Assembly: GCA_021768245.1 (NCBI GenBank)
Contig: JAETNO010000022.1
Span: 1-56,076 of the forward strand
DNA from: Bacteroidaceae bacterium
GTDB lineage: Bacteria > Bacteroidota > Bacteroidia > Bacteroidales > Muribaculaceae
Length of the DNA: 56,076 nt
Direction: 5' to 3'
Shown: piece after piece, positions 17,302 to 26,329 of the stretch
Position numbering within the stretch: position 1 is the stretch's first letter
Layout: the number at the start of each line of letters is the position of its first letter
Notes under the pieces: generated by a model
Database searches by the model: none
Seen by the model: only the letters and a program-made list of their open reading frames with translations
Told to the model about the DNA's origin: nothing
Translations under genes and position numbers: made by a program

Positions 17302-18324
17302 GTGAAAGCCATATCATTAGAGCCAGTATTCGCCCAACCGACGACCGATATAACAATTCTGCGCAACCTCCTGCGTCGCGGACGCTCCATGTCGGAGATA
17401 CGCCATGCGATAGGTAAGGTAGACTTCAATACGGCCTACGACTTCCTGCGCGCGGCAGCCGTGGAAATGGTGGAACGCGGCGAGATTGACCGCGCGGTAA
17501 ACTCCCTTCAGGAAATCGACGCCCTCATCACCCGCAACGGAGCGGAAGAGGAGGACCGTTCGTTGCTCGACATCCACGCCGCGCTCATGCAGATTCTGAC
17601 CGCGCTCTATATCGAGAAAGACGACCTCGAGGCCGCGACAGCCACAGCCGCCACCACCCTCTCGCTCCTGGCTCAGGAGGCGCGACGCAAGGACGAGCCT
17701 TTCCTGGCCATACTCGGCTCCCTGCTCTATGACATAGCCTACCTCCATACGGGACGCAAGGAATACAAGCAGGCAGAACGTGAGCTCGCCAAGTCGCTGA
17801 AAATTTTCGAGCGGCTTGCCAAAACAAATCCCGAGCGCTATGCCCCGGCCCATGTCATGGCCCTGAATGCCGCTACCGCTACCTACCGCAACCGCGTAAA
17901 GCAAGCCGAACTCCTTGCCCACTATCAGGCGGCGACCTCCACCTACCTCCAGATGGTGGATTCGGGAGTTGAAGAAGCAACGGGACGCCTCATAGATTCC
18001 CTTTCAATCGAGGGCGACACTCTCGCCCAGATGGGACGCCACCGCGAGGCAATCCAATATTTCAGCCGTGCGCTCAGATACCTGACAAAAATCGAGACCG
18101 AATTCTCCCTGCGCCATCTGAAACTGTCGATTGCCCTCGGAGAATCGATGCTTCGTGTGAGCGCGATGAAAGACAAAGGCATCCACCTGCTCAACACAAT
18201 GCTCCACAAAGCCACAAAAATCAAGGCTTCCGACGAACACCGCCGGATAGTCGACATACTCGTCAACGCCCGCTCCACATCCCTTGACATTCTCGGTCTG
18301 TGGCACAAGGTCTTCCCAAAATAG
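17302..18324 (+). CDS. TPR-like helical repeat protein
   Basis: A 340-residue all-helical protein with degenerate tetratricopeptide-like repeats, the clearest at ILGSLLYDIAYLHTGRKEY and GDTLAQMGRHREAIQYFSRA. There is no signal peptide or membrane segment, so it is cytosolic. The start is GTG at 17302 (MKAISLEPVF); no ATG is available further upstream in frame. A TPR gene next to ribH is common in Bacteroidales, but no function has been assigned from this arrangement. It probably acts as a protein-binding scaffold. Confidence 0.75.
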   Translation: MKAISLEPVFAQPTTDITILRNLLRRGRSMSEIRHAIGKVDFNTAYDFLRAAAVEMVERGEIDRAVNSLQEIDALITRNGAEEEDRSLLDIHAALMQILTALYIEKDDLEAATATAATTLSLLAQEARRKDEPFLAILGSLLYDIAYLHTGRKEYKQAERELAKSLKIFERLAKTNPERYAPAHVMALNAATATYRNRVKQAELLAHYQAATSTYLQMVDSGVEEATGRLIDSLSIEGDTLAQMGRHREAIQYFSRALRYLTKIETEFSLRHLKLSIALGESMLRVSAMKDKGIHLLNTMLHKATKIKASDEHRRIVDILVNARSTSLDILGLWHKVFPK

Positions 18325-18345
18325 AAAGCTATAGTATCCAAACCA

Positions 18346-18369
18346 AGAGGTTGTTTAAAAACAGCCTCT
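18346..18369. repeat. Hairpin with a 13-mer repeated downstream of ribH
   Basis: AGAGGTTGTT pairs with AACAGCCTCT (one G-U). The 13-mer AGAGGTTGTTTAA at 18346-18358 recurs exactly at 18865-18877. Each copy begins 41-43 nt before a start codon, of ribH and of the DUF2851 gene. Confidence 0.55.
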
Positions 18370-18386
18370 AATATAACCAATCATTT

Positions 18387-18866
18387 ATGTCCCAGCACAC
18401 CCCGCAAAGCCAACTTCCGGAGATTGAAAACCTGCGTGTCGCTATCGCAGTAGCCGAATGGAACGGTCACATAACCTCGCGACTGCGCGACGGTGCCATC
18501 GATTTGCTCCGCAACTACGGACTGACTGACGAAGATATCGCCGTGGTTGAGGTGCCCGGCGCCGTTGAACTGACATTCGCTGCCTCCAAACTCATCGAGA
18601 CCGGCAATTTCGATGCCATCATCGTGATTGGCTGCGTGGTCCGTGGTGATACCCCCCACTTCGACTACGTATGTTCAAGCGTCACCCAGGGCATCACATC
18701 CCTCAACGCCGACTGCGACATACCGGTGATTTTCGGAGTGCTCACTGTCAATGAAGAGCAGCAGGCACTCGACCGCGCCGGCGGAAAACTCGGCAACAAG
18801 GGCACAGAGGCCGCAGAGACTGCCATAAAAATGGTGGCAGTCAACCGCCTCATCGACGACCTTTAG
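18387..18866 (+). CDS. ribH: 6,7-dimethyl-8-ribityllumazine synthase
   Basis: Penultimate step of riboflavin synthesis, joining 5-amino-6-ribitylaminouracil to 3,4-dihydroxy-2-butanone 4-phosphate; forms cytosolic icosahedral or smaller assemblies. The 159 residues show EWNGHIT (24-30, substrate loop), VPGAVEL (56-62), and the catalytic His91 in VVRGDTPHFDYV. The C-terminal helix with KGTEAAETAIKM is intact. Other rib genes are not in this window. It follows the TPR gene by 62 nt that contain a hairpin. Confidence 0.97.
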   Translation: MSQHTPQSQLPEIENLRVAIAVAEWNGHITSRLRDGAIDLLRNYGLTDEDIAVVEVPGAVELTFAASKLIETGNFDAIIVIGCVVRGDTPHFDYVCSSVTQGITSLNADCDIPVIFGVLTVNEEQQALDRAGGKLGNKGTEAAETAIKMVAVNRLIDDL

Positions 18867-18907
18867 AGGTTGTTTAATAACAAATTAACATTCTCTTCTC
18901 ATTCCTC

Positions 18908-20191
18908 ATGGAGCGCCTGATGCAATACGTGTGGCAACACCGCTTGCTCATACAGACCGACATGGTGACCGTCGACGGCCAAAGGATTGCAGTCATTGAC
19001 CCGGGCAGGCTCAATGGCGACGCGGGGCCCGACTTTTTCAACGCCAAGGTGAAAATCGGGGATCATCTGTGGGTCGGCGACGTCGAAATCCATGTAAGGG
19101 CGAGCGACTGGCACCGTCATGGCCATGACGGTGATGCCGCCTATGACTCCGTGGTGCTCCACGTGGTAGACCGCGACGATGCCCGCATCGAACGGAGAAA
19201 CGGCGAAGTGATTCCACAGATGGTGATGAGATGCACACCGGAATTCCATGCACATTACCATCAGCTCGTTGACCGCTCTGACATCGACCTCCCGTGCGCT
19301 CCGGAGATAGCGTCAGTCCCACCTCTCCATATCCTCGACTGGCTTACATCGCTCGCCTATGAACGGCTCCATTCCAAAGCCGACCGCATAAGGACCCTCG
19401 TCGATGAATATCACGGCGACTGGGAACAGGCCACCTATGTGGTGCTTGCGCGGGCACTTGGATTCGGCACCAATTCCGAGCCGATGGAGAGACTCGCGAA
19501 ATCCCTCCCCCTGCATTTCCTGCGCAAGCACAGCGACTCCCTGACAGCGCTTGAAGCCCTGTTTTTCGGGCAAGGAGGCTTCCTCGACAAGGAATCGGAA
19601 GCTGACCCTTACGTGGCCCAGCTGAAACGCGAGCACGAATTCTTCGCCCATAAATTCTCCCTCAGGCCCCTGCAGCCATTGGGGTGGAAGATGGCGAGGA
19701 TGCGCCCGCATAATTTTCCCCACCGCAGGGTGGCGCTGTTGGCTCAATTGGTCAGCGCCGACTCGCGATTAGTCGGAAGAATCCTTGACGCGGGAAGCGC
19801 CGAGGAGGCCCGGGAGCTCTTCCGCCAGCCTCTCACCGGCTATTGGTCAAACCACTTCAATTTCGGCCCCGGAAGCGACCGCAACTATGACTCGCTCTCG
19901 AAGGCCTCAGCCGACATCCTGCTCATCAATGTTGTGGCTCCTCTTCTCATGGCCTACGGCTGTGCCCGTGGCGACGAGAGGCTGACAGACCGTGCCGTAG
20001 AACTGCTTCAGGAACTTCCTGCGGAAAACAACTCAATAGTAACGCTCTTCACCTCAGCCGGCCTTCCCTGCCGTGACGCCTTCACATCTCAGGCTTTCAT
20101 CCATCTGCGGCGCAATCTCTGCGAGACCCGCAAGTGTCTCTACTGCCGCCTCGGCCACCGCCTCCTCTCCCACCGCGCCCGCCGCAGGTAA
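18908..20191 (+). CDS. DUF2851 family protein
   Basis: A 427-residue protein with the conserved N-terminal region of DUF2851 (PF11013): NGDAGPDFFNAKV, GDVEIHVRASDWHRHGH and YDSVVLHVV. The spaced Asp, Glu and His residues there could form a metal-binding or nuclease-like site, but this is only a suggestion. The C-terminal half is helical and ends in an Arg-rich tail with a Cys pair (LCETRKCLYC). The family is almost confined to Bacteroidota and has no known function. It is preceded at 43 nt by a copy of the 13-mer also found before ribH. Confidence 0.85.
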   Translation: MERLMQYVWQHRLLIQTDMVTVDGQRIAVIDPGRLNGDAGPDFFNAKVKIGDHLWVGDVEIHVRASDWHRHGHDGDAAYDSVVLHVVDRDDARIERRNGEVIPQMVMRCTPEFHAHYHQLVDRSDIDLPCAPEIASVPPLHILDWLTSLAYERLHSKADRIRTLVDEYHGDWEQATYVVLARALGFGTNSEPMERLAKSLPLHFLRKHSDSLTALEALFFGQGGFLDKESEADPYVAQLKREHEFFAHKFSLRPLQPLGWKMARMRPHNFPHRRVALLAQLVSADSRLVGRILDAGSAEEARELFRQPLTGYWSNHFNFGPGSDRNYDSLSKASADILLINVVAPLLMAYGCARGDERLTDRAVELLQELPAENNSIVTLFTSAGLPCRDAFTSQAFIHLRRNLCETRKCLYCRLGHRLLSHRARRR

Positions 20192-20260
20192 CCTCCCAAA
20201 ATACAAACCTAAGCCAATCATAAGCTTAAATTAATATTGGTAAAATTAACAATGCAAGGA

Positions 20261-21121
20261 ATGGATACAAACAACGAAATTATATTATATCAGCCAGATG
20301 CTTCCGTTAAACTTGAAGTCAGACTGGAAAATGAGACGGTATGGCTGACGCAACAGCAGATTGCTGACTTGTTTGGAGTAAAACAGCCGGCAATATCGAA
20401 GCATTTGAAAAATATTTTCGAGAGCGGAGAATTGAACGAGACTTCAGTTCATTCCATTTTGGAATATACTGCCGCTGACGGTAAATCTTATAGGACTAAG
20501 TTCTACAACTTAGATGCCATTCTGTCAGTGGGATACAGGGTAAACAGCAAAAATGCGACCCTTTTCCGTCAGTGGGCTAATAAGATTCTGAAAGAATACC
20601 TTTTGCGCGGTTATAGTGTCAACCAGCATTTACTTTACATGGAGAGCCGCATAGACCATAGATTGTCGGAACATGACAATCAGATAAAGGAGCTGTCAGG
20701 GAAAGTGGATTTCTTCCTCCGTACATCCCTGCCTCCAAAAGAGGGAATACTGTTTGATGGACAGATATTTGATGCGCATGTATTCGCATGTGGGTTAATT
20801 AAAAATGCAAAAGAGCGCATAGTCCTTATTGACAACTATATCGATGAAACAGTCCTTACTCTTTTAGACAAACGCAGCAATGGAGTGACGGCCACAGTCT
20901 TCACATCTCGCCTGTCGAAGCAATTGCAACTTGATATTGAACGGCACAACAATCAATACCTCCCAATCGAAATAAAAACGACAAACAGGATTCATGACCG
21001 TTTTATAATTATAGACGAAACACTATACCACATCGGAGCTTCCATTAAGGATCTGGGGCGGAAACTGTTCGGGTTTTCAAAAATGGAACTGAGACCCAAG
21101 GTCGTGCTTGATGCTCTTTAA
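20261..21121 (+). CDS. RhuM-like DNA-binding protein
   Basis: About 286 residues. The N-terminal part (EIILYQPDASVKLEVRLENETVWLTQQQIADLFGV) has the RhuM/KilA-N-associated fold with a helix-turn-helix (TQQQIADLFGVKQPAIS). The C-terminal half carries a phospholipase-D-like stretch with HDRFIIID and HIGASIKDLG. Such proteins are common on accessory islands of gut bacteria. I choose the ATG at 20261; ATG 20252 and TTG 20237 are in frame just upstream. Base composition is more AT-rich than the ribH region. Its 3' end overlaps the convergent 195-codon gene by 77 bp. Confidence 0.85.
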   Translation: MDTNNEIILYQPDASVKLEVRLENETVWLTQQQIADLFGVKQPAISKHLKNIFESGELNETSVHSILEYTAADGKSYRTKFYNLDAILSVGYRVNSKNATLFRQWANKILKEYLLRGYSVNQHLLYMESRIDHRLSEHDNQIKELSGKVDFFLRTSLPPKEGILFDGQIFDAHVFACGLIKNAKERIVLIDNYIDETVLTLLDKRSNGVTATVFTSRLSKQLQLDIERHNNQYLPIEIKTTNRIHDRFIIIDETLYHIGASIKDLGRKLFGFSKMELRPKVVLDAL

Positions 21122-21632
21122 AAAGCTTCCTTGTCTGACGTATCCAGCTGACAGGAGTCCTAATAATCATATCGGAAATCTCTTTTACTTTACGAAACAC
21201 ACTCCTGACAGGTTTCTTTTCATGTTTTGCCTTATCATTTTCGAAGGCCTTACCGCCATCTTCCGATAAACTGACATATTCATTAACTTCAATCCCATTC
21301 TTCTTCGCTTTTCTTTCGGCGGCTCGCTTGCGGGCACGCTTACAACGCGCGATTGCCTTGTCGATATCGTCTTTCAAGGCATGGAAATAGCCAAGTATCA
21401 CTTTATGGACAGTCCAGTGGGGTACTTCACGGTGGGTGAGATAGTCGTCGATGAATCCCATCACATAGTCGACGAAGGAGGAGCCTTGCGCGACGGACTG
21501 CGCTATAGCCTCGGCCTTAGTCCTGAGCCGGGCATAGATGGTTTTGCTCACAGGCTTGTCCCACTTTGCCTTTTTGGCAACCGGAGACTTTTTAATGCTT
21601 GAAATCGGGGGCATGGAAACGGTCATGGTCAT
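21045..21632 (-). CDS. Basic protein of unknown function
   Basis: I do not recognise this 195-residue protein. It is strongly basic, with a Lys/Arg/Ala-rich helical middle (RCKRARKRAAERKAKK) and an N-terminal segment KTIYARLRTKAEAIAQSVAQGSSFVDYVMGF cut by a helix break. No signal peptide or membrane helix is present. The last 25 or so codons overlap the 3' end of the RhuM gene on the other strand, and that C-terminal end (WVSVPFLKTRTVSAPDP) looks like read-out into foreign sequence. The gene may have been cut short when the neighbouring gene arrived. It could be a nucleic-acid-binding accessory protein. Confidence 0.55.
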   Translation of the reverse strand: MTMTVSMPPISSIKKSPVAKKAKWDKPVSKTIYARLRTKAEAIAQSVAQGSSFVDYVMGFIDDYLTHREVPHWTVHKVILGYFHALKDDIDKAIARCKRARKRAAERKAKKNGIEVNEYVSLSEDGGKAFENDKAKHEKKPVRSVFRKVKEISDMIIRTPVSWIRQTRKLFKEHQARPWVSVPFLKTRTVSAPDP

Positions 21633-21755
21633 ATGCGGATTTTGCTTTATAAGTTATTATGATTATGACCACAAAATTAACGCCCCTATCCCCTCTTCCG
21701 ACTGCGATTATAAACAGGACTCAATCGCGATAATGAAAAAATGACCCCATATTTC

Positions 21756-21977
21756 TCACCTAACCAAGAAAAAGCCATCGTAAGATAAGTCCTCATCAAG
21801 TTCAGGCCAGTGAAAGCCGAAATAGGACATCTCATAAGACTCTCGCTGTTTCTGAGTAGCAGAGTTCAATCGAGGATAATCAGCATAAAGCTCATAACCT
21901 CGCCGTCCGTCACTGGTCTCAACCCAAATCCTTTCAGGAGTGAACCATACACGGGCTATGTCTGATTTATTCATCAT
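21756..21977 (-). CDS. DUF2442 domain protein
   Basis: A 73-residue protein with the DUF2442 pattern: an N-terminal strand-turn-strand (ERIWVETSDGRRGYELYADYP), then a helical QRESYE region and the conserved end FHWPELDEDLSYDG. DUF2442 genes are usually paired with DUF4160 genes in what look like toxin-antitoxin modules; no DUF4160 partner is present here. A consensus promoter lies so close that the first ATG (21977, or 21974) should be within a few bases of the transcription start. Confidence 0.85.
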   Translation of the reverse strand: MMNKSDIARVWFTPERIWVETSDGRRGYELYADYPRLNSATQKQRESYEMSYFGFHWPELDEDLSYDGFFLVR

Positions 21978-21983
21978 TTATCA

Positions 21984-22014
21984 CAAAGATAGTGATTTAT
22001 ATGCTTAAAACAAA
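21984..22014 (-). promoter_or_regulatory. Consensus promoter of the DUF2442 gene
   Basis: On the minus strand TTTG (22011-22014), 19 nt, TATCTTTG (21984-21991). The predicted start is around 21980, only 3-6 nt before the ATG, so the mRNA would be leaderless or nearly so. Confidence 0.75.
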
Positions 22015-22059
22015 AAACGTCAGAAAATTTCATTTAATCCTGATAAATAGGATTATGGA

Positions 22060-22093
22060 GATGGGCGTCTGCCGAGTTTGGCAGGCGCCCATC
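22060..22093. terminator. GC-rich hairpin after the DUF3857 gene pair
   Basis: GATGGGCGTCTGCC (22060-22073) pairs with GGCAGGCGCCCATC (22080-22093) with one G-U. There is no clear T-run. It probably ends the minus-strand transcript of the DUF3857 genes. Confidence 0.6.
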
Positions 22094-22181
22094 CGGTTTG
22101 ATTATCGATAATGGAAGGATAATCAAGTGTGTTTACGTAGATTATGATTCAGAGGCTGTCAAGGGAGGATTCGGTGAATCC

Positions 22182-24389
22182 TTATTTCTTTTCGAGGAGG
22201 AGCGATGTGCCGTTCCAGGCCGAGGCCGCATCGACTATCTTCAGGAAATCGGGCCATTCCGAGGACTGAAGCCAGGGCTTGGAATAACGCTTGGTGACCT
22301 CTACGGTCACTTCGGAGGGCGACGCAAGGGAGGTCTTGATCGTGAAAGACCCCGTAGGATTGCTCACGGCCTTGTCAAGAGCGGAAAGAGAGCGGGCGTT
22401 GACACGGTAGCCATCGGGAACGGCGATATTTATACGGGTCACGTACTCACGCGGAGTGCGGAGGTAGACATCGTCCTCACGGTTGCGGTCGGAGGGGAGC
22501 ACTTCGGTCTGCGCGCTCAACAGTTTGCCTATTGAAAGGACGAGATTCTTTCCGGCGCGCTTCACGAGATTGTCCATAGTATAGGAAAGCTCATAGCGCA
22601 GAGCAGGATTATCCGGGTCGATACCCAGACCGGTGACAGTCCCGGAGATGAACTCTGAGGGAGCTTCGGAATGGTAGGCTTCAACCTCGCTCCTGAAATC
22701 GGCCTGCTGTTCCTTGCGCTGCCCCTCATAGCGGGCTTCACGGTCGGCTGTCTGCTTTTTCTTTTCCTTTACGCTGACCGTCAGCCCATAGCGGTTGAGA
22801 TAGTCGACATAGGCCTTGTCAACGTCCTCCCAGCTTACAAGTCCGGGAGCATTGGTCTTCGTTATGCCGAGGTAGGACTCATCACGATTGATTTTCAGAG
22901 CATTGCCCTCGACAGAGGCATTTACTACGGTGAGATTGCGGTTTTCATCGGGAGTCGTGGAGGGAATCAGGAAGAAATCAGCCGAAGGATTCTTTTTGCG
23001 CTCCTTCTGCTTACGCCACATCAGGGCCTTACGTCCCTGAAGGCGCGGGGAAATATCGGACGGAGCCTGAATGGGATTGTCGACCGGCGGGAAATAATAA
23101 CGGGTCACGCCTCCGTCCTCCACTTTGGCAAAATAGATATTGTTTCTATAGTCGATGGCCTCGTCAAGCGGCTCGAAATAGTCCTGACTTGAAAGGCCGA
23201 GGGCAAAGGGAATCTTGCGCCGTTTCAGCAAGTCGAGATAAAATTTCATGAAAGCGAGACCGTTGACGCCGTCGCGCAGACCGAGGTAGTCATAGTTGAG
23301 AAGGTTGTAGATATAGTCGGCAGCCTGAATCTTGGTAATCTTCCCTGATTTCAAGAGGTTGTCGATACCTTTAAGGATTTTGCCGGCATCGCGCATCTCC
23401 CTCTTCAGCAGGATTTCGCCATAATAGCCGCTCTCAGCCCACCAATCGTCGATAGTCAAGCGGTCTTCAAGCATAATAGCCGGGTCGGGATTTGCCTGAA
23501 GGCCATCCTTGCGGGCACTTTCGGGAGTATAAGCGTCGCTGTTGCGACGGTTGTAGACATACATTTTGATTAAAGGGGACTGCAGTTGGGGATTATACCA
23601 CAGGCGAGGTTCCTTGGCGGATATATCCGTAAGCTCGAGGTCGAGCACGAAGTTATTGTCTTCGTCGCGGCTCACCTTGAAGTCCGGTGCACCGTTCAGA
23701 GTGCGGTACTGGGTAGTGAGGTTATCGTCGACTACGCAGTGGACGGTATAGTTGAGAATCGGGGCGTCGTCCTTGAGATAAAATTCAATCGGGTCGGGAT
23801 GGACATTCTGAAGGCGATACTCAGTGTAGAAAAACACGTCGATATCATCGCCAAGCTCCAGACCGGGGATTGCGAGCTTGCGGCTCTTTTTCTCCCCCTT
23901 CTTTCCCTCCTCCACCTCAACGAAATCGGAGGTGTCGATGTCGACCGTGCGGCCATCGGGCTTCAGGAGACGCACACCGAGCACATGACGGCTCTTATCG
24001 TAGCCATCCCAGTTTTTCTTCTTACGGTCGGTGGAGAAGTCAAACTCAGAATATTTCTCCAACGCGGCCTTATCGTTGACATGAATGAGCATGCGTGTGA
24101 GACGGCCTCCACGCACCTGGGCCTTAGGGGAGAAACGGAGTAGCGAACCGCTCTTGCGTCCGAAACCGGTCTTTTTCTTGGCATCGACCTCCTCATAGAC
24201 GGCCTTTATGACAGCCGACTCATTCCTGTATTTAGCGGGCACTTCACTATGGCGGAACGCCGGGAGGTCCATTGAATAGACATCCTTGCGGATGGTGTCG
24301 GCAAACTCGCGGTATTTTTCCAAATCATCGGCATGGACGAACATGGCAAGAATAATTGTCACTGCAAAAAATGTCAGGCGTTTAGTCAT
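22182..24389 (-). CDS. Exported DUF3857/transglutaminase-fold protein lacking the catalytic triad
   Basis: A 735-residue protein with a signal peptide (about 1-20). The DUF3857 beta domain covers roughly residues 60-300 and a transglutaminase-like domain follows (about 350-480). In that domain the catalytic cysteine box is replaced by LRDGVNGLAF, and the His and Asp boxes read DYRNNIYFAKV and RYYFPPVDNP, so none of the three catalytic residues is apparent. A third region with TVTGLGIDPDNPALRY and a C-terminal beta domain completes it. It starts 78 nt after the companion gene and is probably co-transcribed. Its fold is conserved but it is likely catalytically dead. Confidence 0.8.
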   Translation of the reverse strand: MTKRLTFFAVTIILAMFVHADDLEKYREFADTIRKDVYSMDLPAFRHSEVPAKYRNESAVIKAVYEEVDAKKKTGFGRKSGSLLRFSPKAQVRGGRLTRMLIHVNDKAALEKYSEFDFSTDRKKKNWDGYDKSRHVLGVRLLKPDGRTVDIDTSDFVEVEEGKKGEKKSRKLAIPGLELGDDIDVFFYTEYRLQNVHPDPIEFYLKDDAPILNYTVHCVVDDNLTTQYRTLNGAPDFKVSRDEDNNFVLDLELTDISAKEPRLWYNPQLQSPLIKMYVYNRRNSDAYTPESARKDGLQANPDPAIMLEDRLTIDDWWAESGYYGEILLKREMRDAGKILKGIDNLLKSGKITKIQAADYIYNLLNYDYLGLRDGVNGLAFMKFYLDLLKRRKIPFALGLSSQDYFEPLDEAIDYRNNIYFAKVEDGGVTRYYFPPVDNPIQAPSDISPRLQGRKALMWRKQKERKKNPSADFFLIPSTTPDENRNLTVVNASVEGNALKINRDESYLGITKTNAPGLVSWEDVDKAYVDYLNRYGLTVSVKEKKKQTADREARYEGQRKEQQADFRSEVEAYHSEAPSEFISGTVTGLGIDPDNPALRYELSYTMDNLVKRAGKNLVLSIGKLLSAQTEVLPSDRNREDDVYLRTPREYVTRINIAVPDGYRVNARSLSALDKAVSNPTGSFTIKTSLASPSEVTVEVTKRYSKPWLQSSEWPDFLKIVDAASAWNGTSLLLEKK

Positions 24390-24467
24390 AATCAGATTTT
24401 TATTGTGTGGTTTGCAAAGATTGGCTTATGAGAGGGGCTTATAAAGACCCGAGAAATCGGTATGGCG

Positions 24468-26273
24468 TCAGAGTTTCACCTCAATCTGGCGGTTGCAGGC
24501 CGCGTTCCAGTCGGAAATGGCGCGGTTCCACGCCGGGATGTCGGCGAGAGGAACCGTGGACGATTTGAGGTTCATGGTCTTGGTCATGCTTACGGTCGAG
24601 CCTGAACGCGAGAAGCGGCAGGAGAATGTGGCGTAAGGGAGCGAGGCTTCATAATCGTCAGGAAGTGTGACGCCACTGACTTTCGGGAGGGTGACTTCCG
24701 CATGCCTCTCGATACGGGCCGACAGCGGGAGCCTGTAGTCGGAATGGCGGTCGGTGGTGTCGACACGCGAGGTGAATGGCTCGCCCGAGGTGTTGAGGTC
24801 AAGATAAATGATTCCGTCGGCCTCAATCACGGCGGCACTATTGCGGATTGGAGCTGTGACCGTGACGAGTCCCTGAGTGGAACGGTCGTAGACCACACTG
24901 TCGGTCGGGACAGAGGCCTTTCCCGACGGTACCAGCGAGCGGGCGAGCAGGTCGCTGAGCATATGGGAAGGGACATCGGAGAAACGGGCTACAAAACTCT
25001 CGGCCATATCTTCGGAACACCGCCTTGAAGCGACTCCGTAAAGGGCATCCGAAGCAAGCCCATAGCGGTAGGTAAGGATATCCTCGGACGGGCGCGGGGA
25101 TGCCGTGGGGATATCCACGAGGAGATAAGAACCGGGGATGAACAGCATGGCGTCCTTACCAAGGATGGCCGCAGGAATATGGCGGTGGGATATCTGCTCA
25201 TTTGTCGGGTCAAGGAACAGATAACCGTCGCCTTCAGGGACAAGGCATATCATATGGTTAGTGGCCGAGAGCGAGGGGCAGTCGGCAATCCTGAACGGAA
25301 TCTTGGATGTGCCCACGGCAGCCACACGTGCATCAATCCCCGCGCGGCGCAGGAGGGTGGCAAGCAGCAGCGACATGCCCTTGCAGTCGCCGTAGCGCTT
25401 ACGGATTACCTCGGCCGGAGTGTCGGGCCTATAGGCCGCCTCTCCTTCCTCGAAAGCTACATAGCGGACATTCTGCTGCACATAGCGGTAGACGCGCCCG
25501 ATAATTTCGTCGCGGGAGCGGGCGCCTTCAAGAATTCCGGACATAATGGTGGCCACTCCTGGAATCACGGTGTCGACCTCAAGCATCGGCCGGTGATAGC
25601 GGTAAAGCGAATCAGTGTCAGGGAAGTAGCCCTTCACAAGAATCTGCGGGAGCGAGGCCAACGCTGACGGCGAGGAGTGGTCGGAAGGAAGTTCGGGGAG
25701 ATTGGAAACCGTATAGACTATGCGGCGGGAGCCGTCGGGAGACTTGGACTCCTCGCGGCTTATGCCCTCCGGGGGGAAGTTCCGGTCAATCAGTTCTAGG
25801 GTCGGAAATGAAGCGGGAATCTCGAATACAAGAGTCTTTGAGCGTAAGGGATAGTCCTCCATGAGGAAGCAGCCCGTGAAGTGGGCACCGTCGGTGAAAG
25901 TGCGCTTGAACTGCGCCTTTGCTTTCTTGTCTTTCGCATCGAGCCGCAGGTCGAAGAAGCAGACCTTGCTGTCGTCGTGGAAAACGGTGGGGGAATTTGC
26001 GTTGCGGTATTGCGCCTTGCCGCCCGAAGCTTTGTCGAGACGGATTATATTGCTGTGAAAGACGTGGGGCGTGACGGTGGCGGAGTGGCGCGTGGCGAGA
26101 TATTCGATTTTCGACGAATGTCTGACCTGAGGAGAGCTGCCACCGACAGGCGGGACGAAGACATATTCCTCAGTGGCTGACGATACCACTACATTTTCTT
26201 CAGGAGCGGCTCCGCGAATCATGACGGTCGCGGACAGTGAGAGAATCAGGAGGCAGAGAGTGCGCTGTAGCAT
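24468..26273 (-). CDS. Exported DUF3857/transglutaminase protein
   Basis: A 601-residue protein with a signal peptide (MLQRTLCLLILSLSATVM), so periplasmic or outer-membrane associated. The DUF3857 domain is roughly residues 30-220. The transglutaminase domain (about 245-390) carries the catalytic triad: Cys in RYGDCKGMS, His in SATNHMICLV and Asp in YLFLDPTNE. The C-terminal third is a beta-rich region of unknown role. It may hydrolyse or cross-link peptides. The -7 element at 26303-26310 and the CRP-like palindrome at 26330-26349 lie directly upstream, and the CRP/FNR regulator gene precedes it. Confidence 0.88.
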   Translation of the reverse strand: MLQRTLCLLILSLSATVMIRGAAPEENVVVSSATEEYVFVPPVGGSSPQVRHSSKIEYLATRHSATVTPHVFHSNIIRLDKASGGKAQYRNANSPTVFHDDSKVCFFDLRLDAKDKKAKAQFKRTFTDGAHFTGCFLMEDYPLRSKTLVFEIPASFPTLELIDRNFPPEGISREESKSPDGSRRIVYTVSNLPELPSDHSSPSALASLPQILVKGYFPDTDSLYRYHRPMLEVDTVIPGVATIMSGILEGARSRDEIIGRVYRYVQQNVRYVAFEEGEAAYRPDTPAEVIRKRYGDCKGMSLLLATLLRRAGIDARVAAVGTSKIPFRIADCPSLSATNHMICLVPEGDGYLFLDPTNEQISHRHIPAAILGKDAMLFIPGSYLLVDIPTASPRPSEDILTYRYGLASDALYGVASRRCSEDMAESFVARFSDVPSHMLSDLLARSLVPSGKASVPTDSVVYDRSTQGLVTVTAPIRNSAAVIEADGIIYLDLNTSGEPFTSRVDTTDRHSDYRLPLSARIERHAEVTLPKVSGVTLPDDYEASLPYATFSCRFSRSGSTVSMTKTMNLKSSTVPLADIPAWNRAISDWNAACNRQIEVKL

Positions 26274-26302
26274 GGCGGTGACGATTTAAGGAGTGGCTTC
26301 CG

Positions 26303-26310
26303 CAAATTTA
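26303..26310 (-). promoter_or_regulatory. -7 element of the DUF3857 gene pair
   Basis: TAAATTTG on the minus strand fits TAnnTTTG. At the expected -33 position there is no TTTG; the TGTGA/TCACA palindrome covers it. Confidence 0.55.
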
Positions 26311-26329
26311 CAGCGTAAATAATAAAGAA

